Below, one piece after another: positions 15,704-23,977 of a DNA stretch of 34,982 nucleotides (the stretch's first letter is position 1; every line of letters starts with the position of its first letter). Source of the DNA: Treponema sp. (GTDB lineage: Bacteria > Spirochaetota > Spirochaetia > Treponematales > Treponemataceae); assembly GCA_016292805.1 (NCBI GenBank), contig JAEDFM010000024.1, positions 1 to 34,982 on the forward strand, written 5' to 3'. The notes under the pieces are model-generated. The model was not told the origin of the DNA. It made no database searches and saw only the letters and a list, made by a program, of their open reading frames with translations. Both the position numbers and the translations under genes were made by a program.

Positions 15704-16915
15704 CTACTTAAACAATTCAATAATTGTCATTGCATCTTTAATCAAATTATCAATAATACAGTATTCATTTGGCTGGTGGGCCTGGTCGTCCAAAGTTGAC
15801 CAGACTACGGCATCAATACCTTCGCGGCGGAGTTCAGCTCCAACTGTGCCGCCACCGATTCCAATAAATTTTGCGTCAATGTTATGGACAGTTTTTAAGG
15901 CTGCTGCAAGTTTCTGGGCAACAGGAGCAGTTACAGGTGTAGCTGGAGATTCTGACTGTTGAGGAACAGTGTATTCAATTTTTACTCCGTGTTCAGCTTC
16001 TACCAGGCGGCAACAGCGTTCAACTTCTTTAAGAACTTCAGACAACTTATAACAAGGCAAAATACGGCAGTCCATACAGAAAGTATCTTCCCCTGGAATA
16101 ATGTTTATGCTGTCTACATTCTTGGCACGCTTTGTTGGCTGGAAAGTAGAGTAGTTTGGTTCAAATAAATCATCAGTTTTGTTGAAGATTTTTTCCAGAC
16201 CATTAAGACGCAAACTTAAATCGCAGGCTGCCAGGCAGGCATTTGCTCCACTGTCTGGGCGGCTGCCATGAGTCTGTTTTCCCATTACATGGACTTGGAG
16301 CCACAAAAGATTTTTTTCTGCAATTTCAATTGTTTCACCTTTTGAATCTCCACCATCAGGAATAATAACTAAATCGTCTTTGCGAAAAAGGTCTGTATTT
16401 TTTACAAGCCAGGTACAGCCATAGTTGCTTCCGTTTTCTTCATCGGCAACAAACAGAAGTTTTACTGTATGACTTGGTGTTATTCCGTTTTTAATATAGT
16501 AAAGTGCGGCAAAGGCTGCAGAGCAAAGTCCCTGCTGGTTATCTTCAACTCCGCGACCATAAATCTTTCCGTCTTTTTCTACCACCTTCCATGGATCAGT
16601 TTCCCAAAGGCTTAAATCGCCAGTTGGAACAACATCCATATGAGCCATAACCCATATGCGGTTTGTATCTTCTTTTCCAGGAATTGTTACAACAAGGGAA
16701 GGTCGTACACCTGAACTTACGCGAGAATCTGGAGCTTCGAATCGTTCAATGTTTTCAAAACCTTTTTCTCTAAGCCAGGCTTCAAGTGCATTGCATTTTT
16801 CCATTTCCCCATCGCCACCACCTTCTGGGGCAATGGCAATATGAGATGTAAGTATGGTTTCAAGATTAATAATTTCTGTTCTGTTTTCTTCTAAAAATGC
16901 AGCAGCGTTTGACAT
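15704..16915 (-). CDS. M20-family metallopeptidase
   Basis: A cytosolic zinc-dependent hydrolase of the M20 (ArgE/DapE/CPG2) family, cleaving small peptides or N-acyl amino acids. The first metal ligand is in VMAHMDVVPTGD near residue 90. YGRGVEDNQQG carries the bridging Asp, and ADEENGS the catalytic Glu pair. The lid domain has GKQTHGSRPDSGANA, and the last His ligand is in QAHQPNE. The length is 403 residues. GGAG lies 8 nt before ATG 16915, and mraY ends 26 nt upstream, so it closes the PurH-like/mraY operon. A role in peptide or wall-precursor recycling fits the neighbours but is inferred only. No signal peptide is present. Confidence 0.9.
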   Translation of the reverse strand: MSNAAAFLEENRTEIINLETILTSHIAIAPEGGGDGEMEKCNALEAWLREKGFENIERFEAPDSRVSSGVRPSLVVTIPGKEDTNRIWVMAHMDVVPTGDLSLWETDPWKVVEKDGKIYGRGVEDNQQGLCSAAFAALYYIKNGITPSHTVKLLFVADEENGSNYGCTWLVKNTDLFRKDDLVIIPDGGDSKGETIEIAEKNLLWLQVHVMGKQTHGSRPDSGANACLAACDLSLRLNGLEKIFNKTDDLFEPNYSTFQPTKRAKNVDSINIIPGEDTFCMDCRILPCYKLSEVLKEVERCCRLVEAEHGVKIEYTVPQQSESPATPVTAPVAQKLAAALKTVHNIDAKFIGIGGGTVGAELRREGIDAVVWSTLDDQAHQPNEYCIIDNLIKDAMTIIELFK

Positions 16916-16941
16916 ATAAAACTCCAGTATAAGTGTTACAG

Positions 16942-18018
16942 TTAGCGGATTTTAAACATAATTCCCAGCATTCCAATGGTAATCAAAATCTGAATAATCA
17001 TAAATTTCAAAAGAACCTGAGTTGGAGACCAGCCATGATTTTTACGCATGTGGTCGTGCAATGGGAATCTGATATTTTCAAAAATCTTTATTTTGAAGAA
17101 ACGGAGAAGGGCAACTTTTAAAAGTCCCATACCGCCGTTTACAAAAATAATTGATGATGTAGCAAGGAAAATAAATGGGTTTCCAGTAATCATTACACAA
17201 ACGCCGGTAAAGAAACCTAAAGCACGGCTGCCTGCATCACCCATAAGGCATTCGCTTGGGAAAGCATTGTGCCATAAATATCCCATTACAACACCGGCCA
17301 TAGCAAATACCATTACAGCCCAGTTTGCACCAGATTTAAGGTGTGGTACCAGAAGGTATTCTGCCATATCAGAGTGTCCAATGAGGAAGTAGAAAATTAA
17401 GCCTAAAATAATAAGTCCAAGAAGTACCAGTGTTGAAGAAAGACCATCAACACCATCTGTACAGTTTGTTGTATTAATAGATGCCCAGAGCATAATTGTA
17501 CAAATTACAATATACACAATTGGGTTTACTGCTATCTGGTGTGAAACAAATGGAAGCCAGAATCTTACAATTCCATCATCAGATAAACCTTTAAGGCCAT
17601 AGTAAAGAATGCAAGATGCAGAAACACTTATGATTAAATCTAAGGCACCTTTTAAGTATTCACCCCATGAAGTAACGCTGCGGTCATCAAGGTAACCTGT
17701 AAGCATTGTAAGCCATGTAAGAACAAGAATAGAAGCACGCATCCAGCTCATTGGAACAACCAGGAATGCAAGTAAAACAAAAATCGTAATGAATACTACT
17801 CCGGAACCTGTTGGTTTACCTTTTGCAGCTTCGGCATTTTCTTTAATAGTGAATTCACGACCGCGATCGTGAGGTAACTTATCGAAAAATTTCGGAATTA
17901 AAAATTTTGTAAGGGCGAAACCTAAATAAAGCGCCAGTGCAATTAATACAGAATAAGAGCATAAAAGACGAGCAGGTCCCCAGAACTGCTGGAGATACTG
18001 ACCTAAATAGTAAAGCAT
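16942..18018 (-). CDS. mraY: phospho-N-acetylmuramoyl-pentapeptide-transferase
   Basis: Integral membrane enzyme that moves phospho-MurNAc-pentapeptide onto undecaprenyl phosphate, making lipid I for peptidoglycan. I take the start as ATG 18018 (MLYYLGQYLQQFWG), which has GGGAGG 6 nt upstream and gives 358 residues, the normal MraY size. The frame extends further upstream to 18243, but that part overlaps the preceding gene and is not MraY-like. Key motifs are Asp111-Asp112 (YLDDRS), NCTDGVDGL at 185-193, and MGDAGSRALG at 259-268. The usual HHH of the C-terminal cytoplasmic loop is HDH at 321-323 (FPLHDHMRKNHGW). About ten membrane helices are visible. It is 19 nt downstream of the PurH-like gene rather than in a mur/fts cluster. 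Confidence 0.93.
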   Translation of the reverse strand: MLYYLGQYLQQFWGPARLLCSYSVLIALALYLGFALTKFLIPKFFDKLPHDRGREFTIKENAEAAKGKPTGSGVVFITIFVLLAFLVVPMSWMRASILVLTWLTMLTGYLDDRSVTSWGEYLKGALDLIISVSASCILYYGLKGLSDDGIVRFWLPFVSHQIAVNPIVYIVICTIMLWASINTTNCTDGVDGLSSTLVLLGLIILGLIFYFLIGHSDMAEYLLVPHLKSGANWAVMVFAMAGVVMGYLWHNAFPSECLMGDAGSRALGFFTGVCVMITGNPFIFLATSSIIFVNGGMGLLKVALLRFFKIKIFENIRFPLHDHMRKNHGWSPTQVLLKFMIIQILITIGMLGIMFKIR

Positions 18019-18037
18019 AATTTCCTCCCAGAAATGC

Positions 18038-19660
18038 TTAATATGAAATATGTGTAGTCTGTGTGAAAACCATAACCACATCATGTTCATTACAATATTC
18101 AATAAGTTCATTATCGGTGTTTGTTCCACCTGTCTGAATGATTGCAGTAATACCGCCATCAATAATGTCTTTAACAACATCACAGAATGGGAATGCTGAA
18201 TCACATACAAGAATATTTCCCAGTTTTGTTCCCTCTGGTGCATTATTGCGTTTTAAACTGCGCTTTGCTTCGTAGTAAGCATCTTCAATAGCTATTGAAG
18301 GTGAAGTTGCACAACGGGCAATTCCGGAAATTGAATTGTCATTAATAATTGCTGCAGAGTAAGAACGGGAGCCTGCAACTAAAAGCATTCCAAAGGCCAT
18401 CTGGTCAGTCTGATACTGAGAAGGTCTGTTCTTTGTTTTTACATACCAGTGGTCAAACAGTTTGTTGTCCTTTGTTTGAATAAGAAGTCCCCCATTTATA
18501 TAAGACATAGTATAAGGTGTAAGGTATGTTCTTGAAGTCTGAATAAGACGGAGACCTTTGTTTTCTGAGAAAATCTGTTTTGCTTCTGTAGTGTAACCTG
18601 GAGCTACAATTGCAGCAAAATCGCAGTTAATGATTTCACGGGCAGCAACATCATCAATTACAGCTGAACTTGCAAGAATAACGTTCTTAATATTTCTTTT
18701 GTCGTAAGTATAAGTTTTGCGGAAAGAATCTACAACGCTGGTAGAAAGAGCTGCTCCAACAATAGTGTTCAGTTTTACTCCAATAGTAAATACAGTTTCT
18801 GTTAGCGGTGTAAACTGAGTCGTAAAATCGTACCCATCGCTGTTTGTACTTTTTACCGAGAACTGGTTTTTAAGGGTAAAGTACAGTGCGCTTATCTGTT
18901 CCCAGGCCATGGCAATATCTGAAGTTATATTGTAATCAAGTTCTTTTCCCTGAAGTTTTGTGTAAGCACCAACACTGCCATCGGAAGTAGGGAATCTGTA
19001 TAAGCAGGATGCCTGCTGTGGATTTGAACCGCCTTTTAAAACCGATTCTTTCTGGAATGGGAACATAAAATAGTTTGCAAAATCTTTTGTAGCTTTTGGT
19101 CCCATAAGTATAGGAGCTGCAATACCACTGTCATAAGCACTTACCATATTCAAGGCTTTTGCTGCAAGATAAAGTCTGAAATCTGAATCAATATTATCTG
19201 TTCGTAACTGAATCATTGCTTCCTTGTAATCTGCAGGATCACAAAGAATAAGAAGATTTTCATAGTTTACAAAAGAAGATCTGATAAGTGATGCAATATA
19301 GAAATTATTTGGTCTGATTAATGATGGTGTTTTTTTTGAATTTTCAAGCTTTCTTAAAAGCGGTTGAATATTCATACAAAGAATCTGAACACCAGAATTA
19401 TACTGATCTGCAAAGTGAACAGGACTTCTTTCATCCTGCAGTTTAGAATTAAGAATCTGCTGGATAAGCTTTGTATTATCGCTTTTATGAAGATTATCAA
19501 CTACAAGAGCAGCTTCGTGAACAACTGGAATTTTGTTTTTCTTAAGAAGCTCTTCTGTTTCGTTTGCGGAAACCAGAGTCCAGCCTGCATTTGAAAGAAA
19601 ATCTGCAAATTCCACAATATTTTCTGTATTTTCAACATGAATAATGGCAACTTTGTTCAT
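18038..19660 (-). CDS. divergent PurH-like protein (AICAR transformylase/IMP cyclohydrolase fold), probably inactive
   Basis: At 540 residues it matches the length and order of PurH, which performs the last two steps of IMP synthesis. Recognisable blocks are the MGS-like N-terminus with ENIVEFADFLSNAGW (13-27), RPNNFYIASLIRSSF (116-130), NPQQASCLY (213-221), GKELDYN (238-244), YINGGLL (387-393), DSAFPFCDVVKD (487-498) and IIQTGGTNTDNELI (507-520). The active-site motifs are eroded. KHxNPCG is replaced by VKLNTIVG (295-302), KSNAI by a segment near 431-438 without the Asn, RHFxH at the end by TTHISY, and the cyclohydrolase STGGT and TLHPKxHGG motifs are gone. It heads the operon with mraY 19 nt downstream. 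Likely a repurposed pseudoenzyme; divergent activity is not excluded. Confidence 0.8.
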   Translation of the reverse strand: MNKVAIIHVENTENIVEFADFLSNAGWTLVSANETEELLKKNKIPVVHEAALVVDNLHKSDNTKLIQQILNSKLQDERSPVHFADQYNSGVQILCMNIQPLLRKLENSKKTPSLIRPNNFYIASLIRSSFVNYENLLILCDPADYKEAMIQLRTDNIDSDFRLYLAAKALNMVSAYDSGIAAPILMGPKATKDFANYFMFPFQKESVLKGGSNPQQASCLYRFPTSDGSVGAYTKLQGKELDYNITSDIAMAWEQISALYFTLKNQFSVKSTNSDGYDFTTQFTPLTETVFTIGVKLNTIVGAALSTSVVDSFRKTYTYDKRNIKNVILASSAVIDDVAAREIINCDFAAIVAPGYTTEAKQIFSENKGLRLIQTSRTYLTPYTMSYINGGLLIQTKDNKLFDHWYVKTKNRPSQYQTDQMAFGMLLVAGSRSYSAAIINDNSISGIARCATSPSIAIEDAYYEAKRSLKRNNAPEGTKLGNILVCDSAFPFCDVVKDIIDGGITAIIQTGGTNTDNELIEYCNEHDVVMVFTQTTHISY

Positions 19661-19666
19661 TCTTCC

Positions 19667-19695
19667 ATTTTAATCCAAAAAAATGACAATAACAA
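19667..19695 (-). promoter_or_regulatory. promoter of the PurH-like/mraY operon
   Basis: The -35 box TTGTTA (19690-19695) and -10 box TAAAAT (19667-19672) are 17 nt apart on the minus strand. The -10 ends 6 nt before ATG 19660, leaving no room for a ribosome binding site on the mRNA. Confidence 0.55.
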
Positions 19696-19731
19696 CACCC
19701 GCTGGTTTAGACTAAATTCCCTTTAATATGA

Positions 19732-19737
19732 TATACT
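19732..19737 (+). promoter_or_regulatory. -10 box of the adenine methylase gene
   Basis: TATACT lies 4 nt before ATG 19742 and 16 nt before ATG 19754. Transcription would start near 19744, inside the first ATG, so the second ATG is the likely start, with GGTGG at about 19745-19749 as a partial ribosome binding site. The -35 is poor. Confidence 0.45.
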
Positions 19738-19753
19738 GATTATGGGTGGAAAA

Positions 19754-20938
19754 ATGAGAGACGATACGTCTTATCTTGAGTCTCAGTTAATTACTTACAT
19801 TGGAAATAAGCGTTCTCTTCTTGAATTTATTGGACAAGGGGTTTCTGTTGTTCAGAATAAACTGAATAAAGATAAACTTACCTGTCTTGATGTTTTCTCT
19901 GGCAGTGGAATTGTATCCCGCTATTTAAAACAGTATTCCTCAGTTATTGCTGTTAATGACCTGGAAAAGTATTCCTGTATAATCAATGAATGTTATCTTT
20001 CAAATCCTACAAAAAAGGAATTGGAAGAATTAAAAGAACTTTATGAAAAACTGACTGCAAAAATTGACAGTAAGATGAAAAGTATCGAAAGCAGTCGTGC
20101 AAAAGGAACTTATAAAAATCCAGGATTTATTTCCGAACTTTATTCTCCAGCCGATGCTGAAAATATTCAGAAATCAGAACGCTGTTTTTATACTCCTTAC
20201 AATGCCGATTATCTGGATGTAGCCCGTCAGCTTATTGAAACTGAGATTCCAGAAAAATACAAAGCCTGTTTTATAGCACCTTTATTGTCAGAAGCTTCCA
20301 TCCATGCAAATACAGCCGGAATATTCAAAGGGTTTTATAAAAACTCAAAAACAGGAATCGGGCAGTTTGGTGGTAACGGTAAAAATGCGCTGACCAGAAT
20401 AACAGGCAACATACAGTTGAAATTTCCTGTGTTCTATAAAAATGACTGTAAAAGTTATGTGTTTAATCAGAATGCTAACGAACTGGTTACATCCGAAGAA
20501 TTATACAAGGTTGTAAAAAATAACGGTGGAGTTTTTGATCTGGCATATTTTGATCCGCCATATAACCAGCATCCTTATGGCTCAAATTATTTTATGCTGA
20601 ATCTGCTGGCTTCTTACCAGCGTCCTGATACAGACTTAATAAGCAAGGTTTCTGGAATTCCAAAAAACTGGAACCGTTCTGCCTATAACAAAAAGAAAAA
20701 AGTTTCTGAAGTTTTCTTTGACCTTGTTAATAATGTTCGTGCCCGTTTTGTGCTTATTTCGTTTAACTCGGAAGGTTTTATTTCCAAAGATGAAATGATT
20801 CAGCTTTTAGAAAAAATTGGCAAGGTAGAAGTGCTGGAAGCAAAATATAACACCTTCCGGGGCTCACGAAACTTAAGCGACCGTAACATTCATGTGAATG
20901 AATATTTATTTCTTTTAGAAAAAAACTTCACAGAATAA
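19754..20938 (+). CDS. D12-class DNA adenine methyltransferase
   Basis: Predicted S-adenosylmethionine-dependent N6-adenine methyltransferase of the D12 (Dam-like, alpha group) class. It opens with QLITYIGNKRSLLEFI, typical of the class. The SAM-binding LDVFSGSGIVSR comes next (FSGSG at about 48-52), and the catalytic DPPYNQHPYGSNY at about 267. The target-recognition region lies between them. The length is 394 residues from ATG 19754; a start at 19742 (MGGKM) would overlap the expected transcription start. No restriction endonuclease gene is adjacent, so it looks like an orphan methylase or part of a dispersed system. Its 3' end overlaps the convergent EEP lipoprotein gene by 24 nt. Confidence 0.9.
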   Translation: MRDDTSYLESQLITYIGNKRSLLEFIGQGVSVVQNKLNKDKLTCLDVFSGSGIVSRYLKQYSSVIAVNDLEKYSCIINECYLSNPTKKELEELKELYEKLTAKIDSKMKSIESSRAKGTYKNPGFISELYSPADAENIQKSERCFYTPYNADYLDVARQLIETEIPEKYKACFIAPLLSEASIHANTAGIFKGFYKNSKTGIGQFGGNGKNALTRITGNIQLKFPVFYKNDCKSYVFNQNANELVTSEELYKVVKNNGGVFDLAYFDPPYNQHPYGSNYFMLNLLASYQRPDTDLISKVSGIPKNWNRSAYNKKKKVSEVFFDLVNNVRARFVLISFNSEGFISKDEMIQLLEKIGKVEVLEAKYNTFRGSRNLSDRNIHVNEYLFLLEKNFTE

Positions 20939-21934
20939 AGGCAGGTGGTCAGAATACCCCGCACCTGTATACACCCTGTATGCGTTCGGCACTCCATCGG
21001 CAGTTACCAGAGGCTGCTCATCAATTACCCTAAAACCTTTCAGTTCAATATTTTCATTTGCAAAAAAATGATCAATCCGTTCCCAGTTTTCCTTGTAGTA
21101 GTAGGAGCCCTTTTCTGTTGTAAAGCTTCCGTTGGAATTCAACCAGGGGGAGTAAAGTTGAATTGAGGAAACACCTGAAGGGGACTTTATCCCCCGCAGG
21201 TGAATTTTGTTTAGTTCAGAGTTCTGGCAAAACGCAAAGTCTGAAATGTTCTTGTTAAAGTCCCCGCATACAAGAATTTTTTGTGGCAGTGAATCACTGG
21301 AAGCTTTTAGCAATTGTGTACATAAAATGTTCTCCTGCCATTGTCTCCAGATTTCTCCTTCACCTTCACCAGAAGCTTTTGACTTCCAGTGATTCACAAA
21401 AAGTTTCAGCCTGTTTTCTCCGTTCAGTACCGTCACCTCAAGAATCGGCCGTCCTGAAGGCTGCTTTTCTTTCTGAGTGCGAATATCCATAGAGTGGAGT
21501 TTAACATCCTCCAGCGGAAGCCTGGAAATAATACCAATGCCAATCCCAGAGTCGGGCTCTTTCGTAAAGGTTCCAAAAGACCAGAGTTTCTTACTGCTCC
21601 AAGAGGTATCTGTTAACTGATTGTATACATCGTAAAGAACACCTTCATTCTCCAGTTCTTCAAAAACGTAAACATCAGCATCAGTAGAAGCAACAAAGTC
21701 ACAAAGTCTTTTTAACCGAGTCCTGTAGCTCTCTTCTGTCCAGTTTTCAGATTTTTTAAACTCAGCATATTCATTACCGCAGTTCACTCCGTCAAAAAAA
21801 GTCTGGGTATTCCAGCAAACAATTTTCAAGGACGCCACTGTAGAAGCTTCACTGTTACAACAGGAGTCTACTTCGCAAGCAAGAAAAGCCACGCTTAAAG
21901 CCAAAGCCAAAAAACTACGCCAAAATTTTTTCAT
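20915..21934 (-). CDS. endonuclease/exonuclease/phosphatase-family lipoprotein
   Basis: A 339-residue exported lipoprotein: the signal peptide ends in VAFLAC, with lipidated Cys20. The mature part is an EEP-fold metal-dependent phosphoesterase, the fold of DNase I, exonuclease III and sphingomyelinases. The motifs in order are IVCWNTQTF (Asn near residue 42), VFEELEN (metal-binding Glu), FVNHWKSK (catalytic His), VCGDFNKN (Asp/Asn pair) and GYSDHLPLF (final Asp-His). All the usual catalytic positions are present, so it is probably an active extracellular nuclease or phospholipase-like enzyme. GAGG lies 5 nt before ATG 21934 and can pair into a small upstream hairpin (21940-21963). It overlaps the methylase gene tail to tail by 24 nt. 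Confidence 0.88.
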   Translation of the reverse strand: MKKFWRSFLALALSVAFLACEVDSCCNSEASTVASLKIVCWNTQTFFDGVNCGNEYAEFKKSENWTEESYRTRLKRLCDFVASTDADVYVFEELENEGVLYDVYNQLTDTSWSSKKLWSFGTFTKEPDSGIGIGIISRLPLEDVKLHSMDIRTQKEKQPSGRPILEVTVLNGENRLKLFVNHWKSKASGEGEGEIWRQWQENILCTQLLKASSDSLPQKILVCGDFNKNISDFAFCQNSELNKIHLRGIKSPSGVSSIQLYSPWLNSNGSFTTEKGSYYYKENWERIDHFFANENIELKGFRVIDEQPLVTADGVPNAYRVYTGAGYSDHLPLFCEVFF

Positions 21935-21939
21935 TTAAT

Positions 21940-21963
21940 CCTCGTATATATATTGGACCGAGG
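21940..21963 (-). promoter_or_regulatory. short hairpin that could hide the EEP gene ribosome binding site
   Basis: CCTCG (21959-21963, minus-strand 5' arm) can pair with CGAGG (21940-21944), which contains the GAGG ribosome binding site of the EEP lipoprotein gene, across a 14-nt AT-rich loop. A 5-bp stem is weak, so a regulatory role is uncertain. Confidence 0.25.
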
Positions 21964-22014
21964 AGCGATGTTTTCGGAATTCATTTTGAGAAAAAAAGTG
22001 ATTTTTTTTGAAAT

Positions 22015-22578
22015 TTATTTAAGTATTACCCAGGTAGCACCAGTGCCACCTTCCTGTTTTGTTTTTGGATGACCGGAAGTGCCACAGCGTTTATCCCGTT
22101 CAATAAAGCGTCGAACCAGTTCACCTAAAACAGGATCTGTTCCATTTGTGTGAATCCCCTTGCCGTGAATAATCAAAACTTTGTGTAAACCACGACGGCA
22201 GCAATCAGTGATGAAGGAATTAAGCTTTACTTCTGCTTCTGTTTGGCGCAGACCATGCAAGTCTATAATCGCTTCAGGTTTCATATTTATAAGATAGTTG
22301 CGGTCCTGGTATTTGTTTCGTTCATGAGATTCTTCAGCCAGCTTATCCTTATCAATCGTTCCATAAAGGCGGAGCCATTTTTCCATAGGATTAATCTGGC
22401 GGGAATCCTGCTCCCTGAGTTTTGCTTCAAAATCTTTTTCTGCTTTTGCAGCTTTTTCCTCTGGAGTAGGGGCATTTGCTTTTTTATGAGACACTGTATT
22501 ATGACCGCTCTGTTTCTTTTTGTTTTTTTCTTTAGCCTGGTATGAATCCCACTGGTTAAGAATTTCAGCCATATCCAT
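22015..22578 (-). CDS. Smr-domain protein
   Basis: A 187-residue cytosolic protein. The first 90 residues are highly charged and rich in Lys, Glu and Gln, probably disordered or coiled. The C-terminal 90 residues form an Smr domain: IIDLHGLRQTEAEVKLNSFI, then VLIIHGKGIHTNG and the final GGTGATWVILK. Smr domains, named from the MutS2 C-terminus, bind or nick nucleic acid and in some cases act on mRNA or ribosomes. AGGAG is 8 nt before ATG 22578. The BatD-like gene ends 10 nt upstream, so it is the last gene of the Bat-type operon. A functional link to the membrane proteins is not obvious. Confidence 0.88.
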   Translation of the reverse strand: MDMAEILNQWDSYQAKEKNKKKQSGHNTVSHKKANAPTPEEKAAKAEKDFEAKLREQDSRQINPMEKWLRLYGTIDKDKLAEESHERNKYQDRNYLINMKPEAIIDLHGLRQTEAEVKLNSFITDCCRRGLHKVLIIHGKGIHTNGTDPVLGELVRRFIERDKRCGTSGHPKTKQEGGTGATWVILK

Positions 22579-22588
22579 AAAGTGTCTC

Positions 22589-23977
22589 CTAAATTTTGCA
22601 CAGACGGTCTTTTTTTACCCAGCCGCCAGTTTCGCCAATTTCAATATAACTCCATTCTTCTGTTTCTTCCAGAATTCTAACGCGGGTTCCTGATGCAAGT
22701 TCGTTTACGGAAGTTGCGTTTTCTTCTGGAACAGAAAGAATTGAAGACTGCTTAAAGATAGCATATTTTTTAGAAACTTGTACTGATGAACTGATGATGA
22801 GCACAAGTGTACAAATCATTCCAGTAATAATCATAACCTTTTGGAAAGATTTGTTAGTTCGTACATAGTAAATAAATAGCAGCAGGAAAATGATGAATGC
22901 AGCAATTGAAAGATGCAGAATAAATACAGGGAATTCACTTTGTGAATTTGGTAATTCCAGTTCCTGTTCAGCTTCTGCTCTTTCCCTGCGAGCTTGGAAA
23001 AGATTAAGGAATGCTCTTTTTTCTGCAGTTCTAAGCTTTGCCAGTTTTTCGCAGTCTTCATCAGAAATTGTTTTCTGTTCTGATTTTGATGAATGTACAT
23101 AGTTGGAATTAAAAGCTTCCACAAAAAGAGCATCTGCTTCATCTTCTTCCAAAACTGTATTGTTTTTAAAATCAATATAGAATTCTGGCATAAGAATAGC
23201 AGAACGATATCCGTTATAACCTGTAGCAGAAATTCTGATTTCAGGCATAGGATGCTTTCCTTCAGAGAGAGAAACCCATTCAAAGCTAGCTACAGGAATC
23301 AATTCCTCAGAATAATTTTTTTCACGGTATTTAATTTCTGTAATTTCAAAGCTTTCTGTTTGAGTAAGAATAGATTCTTTTGGAAGCTCCCAGTTGAATT
23401 GAATCAGCTGAACTGCGTGCTGCAGGTAAATTGTGTAAGACAGTTTTTTACCAGCTTCAGAGGTAAACAAAACTTTTTTAGAAATATCATCATCAGAGTA
23501 AACTGTCTGACCATTGTTAAATTTAATTACAAGACGGGCAGGCATATTTGCAGGATTATTTTCAATAACAACTTCATCAAACAAAATACTGCGGCTTCTG
23601 CCGTTAATCATTACAGAAAGTGGTGGAAGCTTGTAAGTTCCCTTTTTATCAAAAGAAAACCATAATTCAATTTTTGTATCCGTATTGTTTGAATATAATT
23701 CAGTTTTTCTAAGAGTCTTAAAATTTACATCACGTGTTTCTGCAGGAGCCTGAACCTGAACTGTAGATGCAGGTGTGTTTGGTAATACAACTTCAAACTT
23801 AAGTTCAGTTTTTGCGTACAGCTTCTGATTTTCAGCAGGGACAATCCTAAGCCGTTTAATTTGAGCCAGAGTTAAGGCTTGTGCCGTAAGTACAGTTGAA
23901 AAAATTACTGCAAAAAGACCAGCTGTTAATAATCGCTTGAAAGATTTTGATTCTGTGAAGTTTCGCTGTTTTTCCAT
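22589..23977 (-). CDS. BatD-like membrane protein with C-terminal SH3 domain
   Basis: A 462-residue exported membrane protein. A signal peptide or first membrane segment ends near residue 33. The large region after it, to about 290, is beta-rich like BatD/oxygen-tolerance proteins (LKFEVVLPNTPASTVQVQ, KKGTYKLPPLSVMING). A charged helical linker follows, then two membrane helices (FILHLSIAAFIIFLLLFIYY, then VMIITGMICTLVLIISS). The last 60 residues are a bacterial SH3 domain (ASGTRVRILEETEEWSYIEI, then GETGGWVKKD), which often binds peptidoglycan or peptides. Its start overlaps the end of the VWA-VWA-TPR gene by 52 nt and has no strong ribosome site, suggesting coupled translation. The SH3 tail on a BatD-like protein is an addition to the simplest BatD layout. 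Confidence 0.82.
   Translation of the reverse strand: MEKQRNFTESKSFKRLLTAGLFAVIFSTVLTAQALTLAQIKRLRIVPAENQKLYAKTELKFEVVLPNTPASTVQVQAPAETRDVNFKTLRKTELYSNNTDTKIELWFSFDKKGTYKLPPLSVMINGRSRSILFDEVVIENNPANMPARLVIKFNNGQTVYSDDDISKKVLFTSEAGKKLSYTIYLQHAVQLIQFNWELPKESILTQTESFEITEIKYREKNYSEELIPVASFEWVSLSEGKHPMPEIRISATGYNGYRSAILMPEFYIDFKNNTVLEEDEADALFVEAFNSNYVHSSKSEQKTISDEDCEKLAKLRTAEKRAFLNLFQARRERAEAEQELELPNSQSEFPVFILHLSIAAFIIFLLLFIYYVRTNKSFQKVMIITGMICTLVLIISSSVQVSKKYAIFKQSSILSVPEENATSVNELASGTRVRILEETEEWSYIEIGETGGWVKKDRLCKI

Noticed and set aside
18019..18243. An N-terminal extension of mraY by 75 residues
   Set aside because: It overlaps the PurH-like gene, is not MraY-like, and the ATG at 18018 has a strong ribosome binding site.
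23093..23665. A 190-codon plus-strand frame opposite the BatD-like gene
   Set aside because: It is antisense to a clearly coding gene with domain structure; composition is rich in Phe, Asn and Cys as expected of a shadow frame.
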